The notes: a model not told the origin generated them from the sequence alone. A stretch of 64,000 nt of DNA from Streptacidiphilus albus JL83 (GCF_000744705.1 NZ_JQML01000001.1:2862017-2926016), one strand, 5' to 3'; shown: positions 1-9,023, numbered from the stretch's first letter. Numbers and translations are program-made.

Positions 1-1
1 C

Positions 2-997
2 GCGCCCCGCCCGCCCGGCTGGCAGCTCAGCCTCCGAGCCGCGCGCCGCTTCATCGTCGGCGACGCGGAGGCCGGGATCAGCCGGAAGTTCGTCGGCAAC
101 GCCTCGCTGGTGGAGCGCGCCCTGGTGACCCTGGCCACCAGTCGCGGGCTGATGCTGGTGGGCGAACCGGGGACGGCCAAGTCGCTGCTCTCGGAGCTGA
201 TCGCGGCGGCGGTCAGCGGCATCTCGACGCTGACCGTGCAGGGCGGGGCGGCGACCACCGAGGACCAGATCAAGTACTCCTGGAACTATGCGCTGCTGGT
301 GTCCGAGGGCCCGTCGACCCGCTCGCTGGTGCCCGCGCCGATGCTGCGCGGGATGGCCGAGGGACGGGTCGTCCGCTTCGAGGAGATCACCCGCTGCGCC
401 CTGGAGGTGCAGGACTCGCTGCTCTCGCTGCTGTCCGAGCGGGTGCTCGCGGTGCCGGAGCTGACCGGTCCGGACGGGATGGTCTTCGCCCGGGCCGGGT
501 TCAATGTGATCGCCACCGCCAACACCAGGGACCGGGGCGTCAACGAGATGAGCGCGGCGCTGAAGCGGCGCTTCAACTTCGAGACGGTGTTCCCGATCGC
601 CGACTTCGAGACCGAACTGGCCCTGGTCGAGGCCGAGGTCAGGACGCTGCTGCTGAGCTCCGGGGTGGAGCCCCCGCCCGACCGCGACGTGCTGGAGGTC
701 CTGGTCGGGACCTTCCGCGAGCTGCGCGGCCAGCAGGCGGGCGGCGAACGGCTGTCGGCGGTGATGAGCACCGCCGAGGCGGTGTCGGTGGCCCATGCCG
801 TGGGCCTGCGCGGCTGGTTCCTGCGCGGGGAGCCGGGCAGCGCCGCAGACGTGGTGGCCTGCCTCGCCGGGACCGCCGCCAAGGACAGCCCCGAGGACCT
901 GGCCCGGCTGCGCCGCTTCCTGGAGCAGCAGGTCTCCCGCCGCCAGGGCCCGCACTGGCAGGCCCTGTACGACGCCCGCCACCTGCTGGCGGACTGA
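2..997 (+). CDS. MoxR-type AAA+ ATPase (5' end outside window)
   Basis: AAA+ ATPase of the MoxR group, which usually works as a chaperone-like motor with a VWA partner. The frame is open from the first bases of the window and the residues before the first internal GTG (base 110) read like family sequence, for example RRFIVGDAEAGISRKFVG, so the true start lies upstream. Walker A is GEPGTAKS (from about base 161), a Walker B-like VVRFEEIT follows near base 370, sensor 1 is IATANTRDRG, and the arginine-finger region is ALKRRFNF. The stop TGA shares one base with the ATG of the DUF5682 gene, so translation is probably coupled. The VWA gene two positions downstream is the expected MoxR partner. 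Family is certain; the client is unknown. Confidence 0.9.
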   Translation, partial: APRPPGWQLSLRAARRFIVGDAEAGISRKFVGNASLVERALVTLATSRGLMLVGEPGTAKSLLSELIAAAVSGISTLTVQGGAATTEDQIKYSWNYALLVSEGPSTRSLVPAPMLRGMAEGRVVRFEEITRCALEVQDSLLSLLSERVLAVPELTGPDGMVFARAGFNVIATANTRDRGVNEMSAALKRRFNFETVFPIADFETELALVEAEVRTLLLSSGVEPPPDRDVLEVLVGTFRELRGQQAGGERLSAVMSTAEAVSVAHAVGLRGWFLRGEPGSAADVVACLAGTAAKDSPEDLARLRRFLEQQVSRRQGPHWQALYDARHLLAD

Positions 998-3312
998 TGG
1001 GAGCCCCGGTCCTGCTGGGCGTGCGGCACCACTCCCCCGCCTGCGCCCGGCTGGTCGCGCACACGGTCGAGTCCCTCCGTCCGGCCTACGTGCTGGTGGA
1101 GGGACCGGTCGAGATGAACGACCGGCTGCCCGAGCTGCTGCTCGGCCACGAGCTGCCGGTCGCGGTCTTCAGCCACTACCGGGACACCGAGCGCACCGCC
1201 ACGTCGTGGACGCCGCTGTGCGACTACTCCCCGGAGTGGGTCGCGCTGACGGCCGGCCACCGGTCCGGGGCACAGGTCCGCTTCATCGACCTGCCGGCCT
1301 GGCATCCGGCCTTCACCGACCGGGCCGGGGGAGCCGCCAACCGCTACGCCGACGCCGAGGCCCGCTACGCCGAGGCGACGGAACGGCTGTGCGTCCACTA
1401 CGCGGTGGACTCGGTGGACGCCCTGTGGGACCGGCTGTTCGAGGTCGGGGCGGCCGGGACCGCCCCGGAGCGGCTGGCGGAGCGCTTGGACGCCTACTTC
1501 GCGCTGGTGCGCGGCGAGGCGGCGGCCGACGCCGGGGACCGGGCCCGCGAGGAGTACATGGCCTCCTGGGTCCGCGCGGCGCTCGCCCGGGCCGGGGAGC
1601 GCCCGGTGCTGGTGGTGACCGGCGGCTTCCACCAGCCGGCCCTGCGCCGGCTGGTGGAGGGGGACCCGGGGAGAGCCGACTGGCCCGAGGTCCCGGCCCC
1701 GCCCGCGGACGCGCTGGGCGGAAGCTTCCTGGTGCCCTACTCCTTCAGGCAGTTGGACGCCTTCGCCGGCTACCAGTCGGGCATGCCCTCGCCCGGCTAC
1801 TACCAGCAGGTCTGGGAACACGGCCCGGCAGCGGCCGGGCGCGAGCTGCTGCGCACCGTCACCGCCCGGCTGCGGGGGCGCGGGCTGCCGGTCTCCACCG
1901 CCGATCTGATCGCGGCGCGCAGCCTCTCCCAGGGGCTGGCGGCGCTGCGCGGCCATCCGCACGAGTCCCGGGTCGACCTGCTGGACGGTCTGGCCGGGGC
2001 ACTGATCAGCGACGACCTGGAGCAGCCGCTGCCGTGGACCGGACGCGGCCCGATCGGTCCCGGCACCCATCCGGTGGTGGTCGAGATGGTGGCCGCCTGC
2101 ACCGGCGAGCGCAGCGGCCGACTGCACCCGGACACGCCGCTGCCGCCGCTGGTGCACGACGTGGAGGAGCAGCTGGCCCGGTGGGGCCTGGCCGACGACC
2201 AGCGGCACCTCCTCGACCTGGCCACCCCGGACGGGCTGATCCGCAGTCAGCTGCTGCACCGGCTGCGGGTACTGGACGTTCCCGGCTTCGTCCGCAGTTC
2301 GGGTCCGGAGCACGGGGCCGATCCGGTGGTCATCGAGCGCTGGGAGCCCGGCCGCGCCGGCGGTCGGGGCGCCGCGCTGATCGAGGCCGGCGCCTACGGG
2401 GCGCGGCTGGACGAGGCCGCCACCACCCTGCTGGCCCAGCGGGCGCGGACGGCCGCGGACGCCGGGGCACTGGCGGGACTGCTGTTCGACGCGGTGCTGA
2501 TCGGAGCCGAGACGCTCTCCGCCGAGCTGCTGTCCACGCTGGCCGCCCGGGTCGGCGGCCTCGGCGAGCTGGGCCCGCTGGCCGAGGTACTGGTCACCGC
2601 GCTCGGCCTGTGGCGGCACGACGCCGTCTACGGCGTCGCCCGCAGCCCGGGGCTGGGGGCCGTGGTCGCGGGCGCGGTGGACAGGGTGCTGTGGCTGGTC
2701 GAGGGGGTGCACGGCGGAACCGGGGTGGACCGGGCCCGGCTGCGGGCGCTGGCCGCGGTCCGGGACGCCCTGCTGCACGCCGAGGGGCTGCTGGCGACCG
2801 ACCGGGCCACGGTGGCCGGGATCGCCCGGCGGATCGCGGCCGACCCGCGCTCCCCGGCCGACCTGCGGGGCGCGGCCTTCGGCCTGGGCTGGTCCCTCGG
2901 GGCCGCGGCCGACCCGGCCGCGGCCGCGCAGGCGTTGACCGGTACCGGGGTGGTCGTGCTCGGCGACTGGCTGGCCGGTCTGTTCTCCCTCGCCCGCGAC
3001 GAGGTGGGGCGCGACCAGCCGGCTCCCGACCGCCCGGAGACGCTGGTGGACGTGCTGGACGGGATCGTCACCGCCCTGGGCGAGGAGGAGTTCCTGATCG
3101 GGCTGCCCGCGCTGCGCCAGGCCTTCGCCTTCTTCCCGCCCCGCGAGCGCGAACGCATCGCCGCGCGGCTGCTCGACCGCCGGGGCCGGCGCGGCTCCGC
3201 GCGCTCGCTGCTCCGGACGACCGCCGACCCGCTGCTGCTGGCCCGCGCCGCAGCCCTGGAGGAGAACGTGACCCGCATGCTCGACCGGCACGGCCTGCGA
3301 GCCGTCCGATGA
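997..3312 (+). CDS. DUF5682 family protein
   Basis: Protein of 771 residues recognised as DUF5682 from its start, GVRHHSPACARLV at residues 8-20, and the VLVEGPVEMNDRLPELL segment around residues 33-49. The paired N-terminal His-His and Glu-Gly-Pro motifs recall the TIKI/TraB/EreA/ChaN fold of putative hydrolases; that link is inference, not an alignment. The middle and C-terminal parts are Ala/Leu-rich and look helical. No signal peptide or membrane segment is visible, so it is probably cytoplasmic. It begins inside the MoxR stop codon (TGATG) and its own stop overlaps the VWA start (ATGA), which places it in one coupled operon with the ATPase, VWA and SWIM genes. Biochemical function is unknown. 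Confidence 0.88.
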   Translation: MGAPVLLGVRHHSPACARLVAHTVESLRPAYVLVEGPVEMNDRLPELLLGHELPVAVFSHYRDTERTATSWTPLCDYSPEWVALTAGHRSGAQVRFIDLPAWHPAFTDRAGGAANRYADAEARYAEATERLCVHYAVDSVDALWDRLFEVGAAGTAPERLAERLDAYFALVRGEAAADAGDRAREEYMASWVRAALARAGERPVLVVTGGFHQPALRRLVEGDPGRADWPEVPAPPADALGGSFLVPYSFRQLDAFAGYQSGMPSPGYYQQVWEHGPAAAGRELLRTVTARLRGRGLPVSTADLIAARSLSQGLAALRGHPHESRVDLLDGLAGALISDDLEQPLPWTGRGPIGPGTHPVVVEMVAACTGERSGRLHPDTPLPPLVHDVEEQLARWGLADDQRHLLDLATPDGLIRSQLLHRLRVLDVPGFVRSSGPEHGADPVVIERWEPGRAGGRGAALIEAGAYGARLDEAATTLLAQRARTAADAGALAGLLFDAVLIGAETLSAELLSTLAARVGGLGELGPLAEVLVTALGLWRHDAVYGVARSPGLGAVVAGAVDRVLWLVEGVHGGTGVDRARLRALAAVRDALLHAEGLLATDRATVAGIARRIAADPRSPADLRGAAFGLGWSLGAAADPAAAAQALTGTGVVVLGDWLAGLFSLARDEVGRDQPAPDRPETLVDVLDGIVTALGEEEFLIGLPALRQAFAFFPPRERERIAARLLDRRGRRGSARSLLRTTADPLLLARAAALEENVTRMLDRHGLRAVR

Positions 3313-4538
3313 CCGGCTCGACGCCCGCCGGCCGGACGCCCGCCGGCCCGACACCCGCTGCGCCGACGTCCGCTGCGCCGACGTCCGCCGATCCGACGAC
3401 GCCCGATCCGGGCCTGGAGCGCTGGCGGCTGATCCTCGGCTCGGCCGCCGAGCGCTGCACCGGACCGCTCGGCGCCGAGGGCTCCGCCCGCGACGCCGCG
3501 CTCGACTGGCTCTACGGCCGCGACCAGGACCTGCTGGAGCGGGGCCGCCGCCGCGGCGGCGCCGCCTCGCCCCGCTCGGAGGGCGGCAGCGGCCCCTCCC
3601 AACTCACCGCCATGGACTGGCTGGACGACATCCACCGGCTCTTCCCCAAGGAGACGATCGAGCGGCTGGAGCGCGACGCCGTCGAGCAGTACGAGATCCA
3701 GGAGATCGTCACCGATCCGGAGGTGCTCTCCCGGGTCGAGCCGAACCAGGCGCTGCTCCGGGCCGTGCTGCGGACCAAGCACCTGATGAACCCGCAGGTC
3801 CTGGCGATGGCCCGGCAGATCGTGGAGAAGGTGGTGCGGCAGCTGACGGAGCGGATGCGGCCGGAGTTCCGCCGGGCGCTGACCGGCGCCCGCTCCCGGC
3901 GGCCGAGCCGGCTGCCGCTGGCCCGGGACTTCGACTTCCGGGGCACCGTCCGGGCCAACCTGGGCCACTACCAGCCGGAGCAGCGCCGGGTCCTGATCGA
4001 GCGTCCGCGCTTCCACTCCCGCACCCGGCGGCACCTGGAGCAGTGGCAACTGGTGCTGGTGGTCGACCAGTCCGGGTCGATGGTCGGCTCGGTGATCCAC
4101 TCGGCGGTCACCGCGGCCTGCCTCTGGGGGCTGCCCGGGCTGAAGACCCACCTGATCGCCTTCGACACCTCGGTGGTGGACCTCACCTCGGAGGTGAGCG
4201 ACCCGGTCGAGCTGCTGATGCGGGTCCAGCTCGGCGGCGGCACCGACATCGCCCGCGCCGTCGACTACGCCGCCGGGCTGGTGGAGAACCCGCGCCGCTG
4301 CATCGTGGCCGTGGTCTCCGACTTCTACGAGGGCGGCGACGCCTACCGGTTGGTCCGCACCGTGCGCGGGCTGGTCCAGCAGGGCACGACCGTACTGGGC
4401 CTGGCCGCGCTGGACGAGGAGGCCAACCCCGCCTACGACCGGGACCTGGCCGGGCGGCTGGCCGAGGCCGGCGCCCACGTCGGGGCGATGACGCCCGGCC
4501 GGCTCGCCGAGTTCGTCGCCGAGAAGGTGTCCCGATGA
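3309..4538 (+). CDS. VWA domain protein (MoxR partner, CoxE-like)
   Basis: Protein of 409 residues. A Pro/Thr/Ala-rich N-terminus built from a degenerate five-residue repeat (TPAGR, TPAGP, TPAAP, TSAAP, TSADP) is followed by a helical region and a C-terminal von Willebrand factor A domain. The metal-binding MIDAS motif DQSGS lies at about residue 253, with the later GGGTDIARA and VVSDFYEGG segments supplying the other MIDAS elements. VWA proteins of this kind bridge MoxR ATPases to their targets. Start ATG 3309 overlaps the DUF5682 stop by four bases and the stop overlaps the SWIM gene start in the same way, so equimolar expression is likely. Cytoplasmic; no export signal seen. Confidence 0.88.
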   Translation: MTGSTPAGRTPAGPTPAAPTSAAPTSADPTTPDPGLERWRLILGSAAERCTGPLGAEGSARDAALDWLYGRDQDLLERGRRRGGAASPRSEGGSGPSQLTAMDWLDDIHRLFPKETIERLERDAVEQYEIQEIVTDPEVLSRVEPNQALLRAVLRTKHLMNPQVLAMARQIVEKVVRQLTERMRPEFRRALTGARSRRPSRLPLARDFDFRGTVRANLGHYQPEQRRVLIERPRFHSRTRRHLEQWQLVLVVDQSGSMVGSVIHSAVTAACLWGLPGLKTHLIAFDTSVVDLTSEVSDPVELLMRVQLGGGTDIARAVDYAAGLVENPRRCIVAVVSDFYEGGDAYRLVRTVRGLVQQGTTVLGLAALDEEANPAYDRDLAGRLAEAGAHVGAMTPGRLAEFVAEKVSR

Positions 4539-6640
4539 ACGGCACCGGCGCCACCACCGGCGCCACCACCGGCAAGGCCGAGCCGCGGGCCGATCTGCTG
4601 GCGCTCACCCCGGACACCCTGGCCGCACTGGCCAACCGGGGCCTGGTCAAGCGCGCCGCCAAGGAACTGGAGTCCGGTGCCGGACCGGAGGTCGACCGCG
4701 CGGCGGACGGCACCGTCAGCGGCCGTCACCCGGACGGCACGCTGACCGAACTGCCGCCCGGGCTCGGACTGGACGCGGCGCGCTGCAGCTGCGGGGCGGC
4801 CGGAGTCTGCCGACACCGCATCGGCCTGGTCCTCGCCTACCAGCGGGAGGCCGCCGCGGCCTACCGGCGCGAGGCCGCCGCGCACCCGGAGGCCGGGCCG
4901 ACCAGGTCCGGCGCCGCCCCGGCCCCGGACGGGCCGCCGTTCACCGCCTGGTCCCCCGCCGAGTTCGACGACGCCGCGCTCACCGCCGCGCTGGGCCGCA
5001 CCGCCGTGGCCGGCGCCCGGCGCAGCCTGGACCGGGGGTACTCGGCGGTACTGCACCGGGCCACCCCCGAGCAGCCGGCGCCCCGGGCCGAACTGCCGAC
5101 CTGCACCGTGCGGTTCCCGGTCCCGCACGAGCTCGGCTATGCGCTCACCGATGCCGCCGCGCCGCTGCGCGGCGAGGTGGTGGCCCTCGCGGTCTGGGCC
5201 TTCCGCGCCGCCGAGGCTGCGGACGGCCCTGCGGACGACCCTGCGGACGGCCCTGCGGGCGCCGGGGCCACCACCACCGTGACCGTCGGCGGCCGGACCG
5301 CCCCGGCTGCCGCCGGCGACGCGGAGGCGGCGCTGGACGCCGCGCTCGCGCTGGCCGACCGACTGCTGCTGGAGGGCGTCGCCCAGGCCGGCCCGGTGTT
5401 CACCGGCGTCCTGGACCGGGCCCGGGAGGCGCTGACCGCCGCCGCCTGCCACTGGCCCGCCGCCGCCCTGGCCGAGCTGAGCGGCCAGCTCTCCGACTAC
5501 GCCGCCCGGGACGCCGGTTACCGGGCCGAGCGCTACGCGCTGCTGCTCACCGAGCTGCACGCGCGCCGCCGGGCCGGCGCCGTCGACCCGGTCGCGGTGC
5601 TCGGCACCCGGGAGGCCGGGGAGACGCCGCTGCGCCGGGTCCGGCTGGTCGCGCTCGGCTGCAGGATCGGCGGCAGCGGCCGCAGGCGCACCGCCGACGT
5701 CTTCCTCGCCCACCCGGTCGCCGGGATCGCCCTGGTCCTGCACCGGCGCTGGGACCTCGCCGAGGCCGACCCCGGCACCGGTCACGAGCTGGGCGCCCGC
5801 CGGGTGCTGGGCTCCCCGCTGCGGGCGCTGGCCGCCGCCAACGTGGTCAGCGAGCACACCTCGCGCAGCGCCGGACGCGCCGTCAGCATCGGCCGGGGCC
5901 GGATCGCGGCCACCAGTGTCACCCCGGTCGGCACGGCCTGGGCCGAGCTCCCGGACAGTCTGCTGGTGCGCGACCTGGCGGAGCACCTCCGGCCGTGGGC
6001 GGACCGCCCGCCGCAGCTGGTCCGGCCCCGGGTGGAGGCCGAGGCGGTACGGGTGCTCGCCGTCGAGGCGGTCGAGCACGTCGGCTACGACCCGGCCGCC
6101 CAGCAGCTGGAGGCCCTGGTCCGCGACCCGTCCGGGCACCGGGCCCTGGTCCGGGCCGACTACAACCCCCACTGCCCCGGCGGGTTGGACGCGCTGGCGG
6201 CGGCCCTCGGCGGCGACGGGGTGCGCTTCGTCAGCGGCTCGCTGCGACGGGAGGGCGGCGGTGTCGTGCTCGACCCGCTCGCGGTACTGGGCGACGACGG
6301 CCTGGTCGTCCCGGACCTCGCCCCCGGCGACGGTGCGGCCGACCTGACCGCCGCGCCGCAGCGAGCGGTCGACGAGGTCACCGGAGCGCTGGAGGCCGCA
6401 CTCGCCGCGCTGGCCGGGGCCGCCCACCGGGGGCTGCGCCACCTCGGCGGCGCGGACCACGAACGGATCGCGGGCTGTGCCGACCGGCTGCACCGCGCCG
6501 GGCTGCACACGGCGGCCGGACTGGTCCGCGACTGCACCGGGCCCCGGCGGCGCGCGGGCACGGACGCCGCCGGCGCCGCCTGGGTCGAGGCGCAGCTCCA
6601 CCTGCTGGTCGCGCTCGAACTGCACCAGGAGCAGGGCTGA
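4535..6640 (+). CDS. SWIM zinc-finger protein
   Basis: Protein of 701 residues with a SWIM-type zinc finger near residue 85, CSCGAAGVCRH, which fits the CxCx(n)CxH pattern. SWIM fingers bind nucleic acid or protein partners. The rest is Ala/Leu/Arg-rich, and residues of about 228-245 contain an in-frame repeat, ADGPADDPADGP. Start ATG 4535 is chosen because it overlaps the VWA stop as ATGA, matching the other junctions of this operon; an upstream extension in the same frame runs through the VWA gene and is rejected. It is the last gene of the four-gene unit, which is conserved as a set in actinomycetes; the role of the set is not established. Confidence 0.87.
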   Translation: MNGTGATTGATTGKAEPRADLLALTPDTLAALANRGLVKRAAKELESGAGPEVDRAADGTVSGRHPDGTLTELPPGLGLDAARCSCGAAGVCRHRIGLVLAYQREAAAAYRREAAAHPEAGPTRSGAAPAPDGPPFTAWSPAEFDDAALTAALGRTAVAGARRSLDRGYSAVLHRATPEQPAPRAELPTCTVRFPVPHELGYALTDAAAPLRGEVVALAVWAFRAAEAADGPADDPADGPAGAGATTTVTVGGRTAPAAAGDAEAALDAALALADRLLLEGVAQAGPVFTGVLDRAREALTAAACHWPAAALAELSGQLSDYAARDAGYRAERYALLLTELHARRRAGAVDPVAVLGTREAGETPLRRVRLVALGCRIGGSGRRRTADVFLAHPVAGIALVLHRRWDLAEADPGTGHELGARRVLGSPLRALAAANVVSEHTSRSAGRAVSIGRGRIAATSVTPVGTAWAELPDSLLVRDLAEHLRPWADRPPQLVRPRVEAEAVRVLAVEAVEHVGYDPAAQQLEALVRDPSGHRALVRADYNPHCPGGLDALAAALGGDGVRFVSGSLRREGGGVVLDPLAVLGDDGLVVPDLAPGDGAADLTAAPQRAVDEVTGALEAALAALAGAAHRGLRHLGGADHERIAGCADRLHRAGLHTAAGLVRDCTGPRRRAGTDAAGAAWVEAQLHLLVALELHQEQG

Positions 6641-6664
6641 TCGAAGGGGCGGGGCCGGTGGGCC

Positions 6665-7630
6665 TCAGTGCGGGAAGACCCGGGGCGGGCGCTGCCGGGG
6701 CAGGGTGTCCCGGAACTCCTCGATGATGGTGCTGATCTGCCGGGTCAGCACCGTCTGCTCCAGCCGGGGCAGGTAGCGGTTGCGCTCGGCCAGGCCGACC
6801 GCGTCCACCGTGAAGTACACCGCCATCAGCGGATTGACGAACAGTCGGCTGCCGCTGGTGCGCTCGGTGAACCGGACGTCGCCGAAGTCGCCGCGCACTG
6901 CGGCGGCGACCGAGCCGTTCACGATGCTGGGGTGGCTCGGCGTGGAGGCCTGGGCATGGGCCACGGCGTCCAGGTAGAGCGCGCCCTCGCGGCTGTCCCT
7001 GGGCAGCGAGAAGGCGCCGAGGTAGGCACCGTCGCGATCCAGCGCGGCCAGGTTCTCCAGCACCAGCGAGTGGTTGACGCCGTGGTAGGCGTCCACGCCG
7101 AAGCCCAGGCAGCAGACCAGCCGGTGCTCGATCTCCGGCATCCCGTACACGGCCGCGAGGCTGGCCATGTCCTCCTCCGGCGTGCCGAGCCCGGCCTCGT
7201 CGCCGGTCATCAGGATGTCCGTGCCGCCGTCGACCAGCACGATCGCGTCCACCCCGCCGAGCCGGGCGACCAGCGCGCGGTAGGCGGCGCGCAGCGGCTG
7301 GACCCCGGCGCGGTTGAAGGCGTAGACGGTGGGCGGCAGCCCGTGCAGCTCCAGCCAGCGGGCGAGGGTGCGCTCGGGGAAGTAGTCGCCCCTGGCCTCG
7401 GTCCCCGGCCCGATCTCGGCCACGTCAGGATCCAACCAGACGTCCTGGTCCAGGCCGTAGAGGTCGACGAAGGAGAGGTTGGCCAGGGCCACCTCCTTCC
7501 CGGCGGCGCGCAGCGCGAGCGCCAGCGGCAGCCCCGCGTACACGTCGAATCCGCCGCCCGCGCCGGCGACCAGCACCCGCCGGGCGTCGCGCAGCCGGGT
7601 GAACAGCGGCGGCTCGTGAAGGGAGAACAT
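6665..7630 (-). CDS. DUF1152 family protein
   Basis: Protein of 321 residues recognised as DUF1152. The start MFSLHEPPLFTRLRDARRVL leads into a glycine-rich loop, VAGAGGGFDVYAGLPLA, which looks like a nucleotide-binding or Rossmann-type turn. Later motifs are IVLVDGGTDILMTGDEAGL and LGFGVDAYHGVNHSLVLE. The ATG at 7630 is preferred because a GGTGAG Shine-Dalgarno-like sequence lies just upstream; a longer frame to 7933 has poor coding character. It is convergent with the SWIM gene, only 24 bases apart. Enzymatic activity is unknown for the family; the glycines and acidic residues suggest a ligand-binding role. Confidence 0.85.
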   Translation of the reverse strand: MFSLHEPPLFTRLRDARRVLVAGAGGGFDVYAGLPLALALRAAGKEVALANLSFVDLYGLDQDVWLDPDVAEIGPGTEARGDYFPERTLARWLELHGLPPTVYAFNRAGVQPLRAAYRALVARLGGVDAIVLVDGGTDILMTGDEAGLGTPEEDMASLAAVYGMPEIEHRLVCCLGFGVDAYHGVNHSLVLENLAALDRDGAYLGAFSLPRDSREGALYLDAVAHAQASTPSHPSIVNGSVAAAVRGDFGDVRFTERTSGSRLFVNPLMAVYFTVDAVGLAERNRYLPRLEQTVLTRQISTIIEEFRDTLPRQRPPRVFPH

Positions 7631-8173
7631 CAGCTCACCGTAGCGAGCGGCCCCGGGACGGGCGAGCGAAATCCGGTGCCGTCCCGCTTCCGACCTGCTT
7701 CCACTCCACTTCCACCGGGGCCCGAGCCCCGGCCCCCCGACGAGCTCCCGCCGCTCGACGACATCCTCGCCCAGGAGACGCAGAGCGGCCCCCGCTTCAG
7801 CCGGGCCTCTCACGCCGTGGTGTCCACCGTGATGATGCAGCAGTCGCGCGGTTCGAGCCCGATGCCCTGAGCACCCCTGCGCCACGACTGCCTTTCGCAG
7901 GCCGGCCGGTGTTTTCCAGGGCGAGTTTCCCACCTATCCTGCCATGCGGTATTCCCTCGCACCCTTCATGGCGGGAATTCGGGCCGCCAACTCGGCTTGC
8001 GGGTAGGCGTATTGGGAGAGACGTCTAGACCTTTTCGGCGTGCAGTGAATGCCGGAGTGGAAACAGAGCACGGCGCTTCGTGGCGCTATGTTTCCTTCTG
8101 CGGCCGATTCGGCCGGTATCCCATTCACATCGACCTGAGGGCCGTCCGCTTTGCGCGGGCCAAGGAGACCTTC
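7631..8173. other. 543-base gene-free region
   Basis: No convincing gene is present. Bases from about 7900 onward are less GC-rich than the coding flanks, which suits a promoter region for the secreted-protein gene at 8174. The visible elements are a TCTAGA-centred imperfect palindrome at 8019-8034, a TATGTT hexamer at 8087-8092 that could be a -10 element, and a strong AAGGAG ribosome binding site at 8162-8167. An in-frame ATG at 7997 would extend the downstream protein but would bury its signal peptide, so it is not used. Confidence 0.5.
8019..8034. promoter_or_regulatory. weak DasR (dre)-like site
   Basis: AGACGTCTAGACCTTT matches 12 of 16 positions of the dre consensus AGTGGTCTAGACCACT bound by the GntR-family regulator DasR in streptomycetes. 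The central GTCTAGAC is a perfect palindrome. It lies about 140 bases upstream of the small secreted-protein gene. Known functional dre sites can be this degenerate, but so can chance matches, so the call is tentative. Confidence 0.25.
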
Positions 8174-8623
8174 ATGCACAAGAGCCTGCGTCTCATCTCG
8201 GTGACTGCCGTCGCCGCCGTCGCGATCGGAGTGGCCGGTCCCACGGCGTCAGCGGCGCAGGTCCCTACGCCGGCTGCCGCCGGGGCGGATTCGACCGCCC
8301 TGCAGGTCGTTCAACTGACGGCCGACGAGGCCACCGAGATCCAGCGGATCGCCGCGCAGATCCAGGCCGAGACCGCCGCAGCCAACGACGAGGACGCTCC
8401 GCAGATGCTGAGCGCCAAGTCCGAAGCGGGCAAGATGATGATCGACCTGCTCAAGAAGTCCCCTGGCCTCTTCAAGGCGGCCATAAAGGCGGCGAAGAGC
8501 GGCCACAAGGCGTTCAAGGACTGGATGGGCAAGCAGAACACGGCGGTCCGCGGCGCCTGGTGGCTCCTCAGCGGCGGTGTGCAGAGCTGGGTCATCGACG
8601 AGCTCGCCAAGCTGGTCAGCTGA
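8174..8623 (+). CDS. small secreted protein, unknown family
   Basis: Precursor of 149 residues with a classic Sec signal peptide: MHKSLRLISV, a hydrophobic core, and an expected cleavage after TASA at about residue 27. The mature part starts with an Ala/Thr/Glu-rich helical segment. It ends in a Lys-rich amphipathic stretch, KSPGLFKAAIKAAKSGHKAF, followed by an aromatic, hydrophobic tail with GAWWLLSGGVQSWVIDELAKL. Start ATG 8174 follows AAGGAG at 8162-8167. A 92-residue membrane protein is encoded 60 bases downstream on the same strand. The cationic amphipathic helix with a hydrophobic tail resembles membrane-active peptides, but no family is recognised and no activity is claimed. Confidence 0.8.
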   Translation: MHKSLRLISVTAVAAVAIGVAGPTASAAQVPTPAAAGADSTALQVVQLTADEATEIQRIAAQIQAETAAANDEDAPQMLSAKSEAGKMMIDLLKKSPGLFKAAIKAAKSGHKAFKDWMGKQNTAVRGAWWLLSGGVQSWVIDELAKLVS

Positions 8624-8683
8624 ATCCGACCCCGCTGGTTCGCTCGACCGGGCGGACCGGCCCTGTACGACGAAAGGCCCTCG

Positions 8684-8962
8684 ATGTCCCTTTCCCGCGC
8701 TCAGCGCAGAAGCACTCCTCAAGACGCCGTTGCCGTGTTCGGTGCACTCCTGGTGCTCCCCGCAGGAGTTCTGCGGATCGCGTCCCAGCAGGTCCACGCC
8801 GACTACCTGATGTGGGCCTGGGGATTCCAGGGCGCGGCCATGGCTTTCATCGTGCTGGGGATCCTCATCGGGGCCGCGAAGAAACGGAAACCCTCTCCCG
8901 GAGTCTGGGGTGTCCTAGTCGTGTGGATCCTGGCAGCTGTTCACGGGCTCACTTATCTGTGA
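8684..8962 (+). CDS. small membrane protein, unknown family
   Basis: Protein of 92 residues with three hydrophobic segments at about residues 14-33, 43-62 and 73-91, joined by short polar loops (SQQVHADY and the basic AAKKRKPSPG). It starts with MSLSRAQRRST and probably sits in the cytoplasmic membrane. An AAAGG ribosome binding site lies just before ATG 8684. It follows the small secreted-protein gene and is closed by a strong hairpin at 9024-9061, so the two genes likely form one unit. An immunity or anchoring partner for the secreted protein is possible from context only. Confidence 0.7.
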   Translation: MSLSRAQRRSTPQDAVAVFGALLVLPAGVLRIASQQVHADYLMWAWGFQGAAMAFIVLGILIGAAKKRKPSPGVWGVLVVWILAAVHGLTYL

Positions 8963-9023
8963 TATCGGCACCCCGCGCGTCGAGGCGGACGGCGCGTCCC
9001 GGAATTCGGGTGACGAAAAACCA

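Noticed and set aside
286-3354. 1022-residue open frame opposite the MoxR and DUF5682 genes
   Set aside because: Composition is Arg/Gly/Gln/Pro-rich shadow of GC-rich codons, no fold is recognisable, and it covers two clearly real genes.
7997-8173. Upstream ATG extending the small secreted protein by 59 residues
   Set aside because: It would place the signal peptide internally, and a strong ribosome binding site directly precedes ATG 8174.
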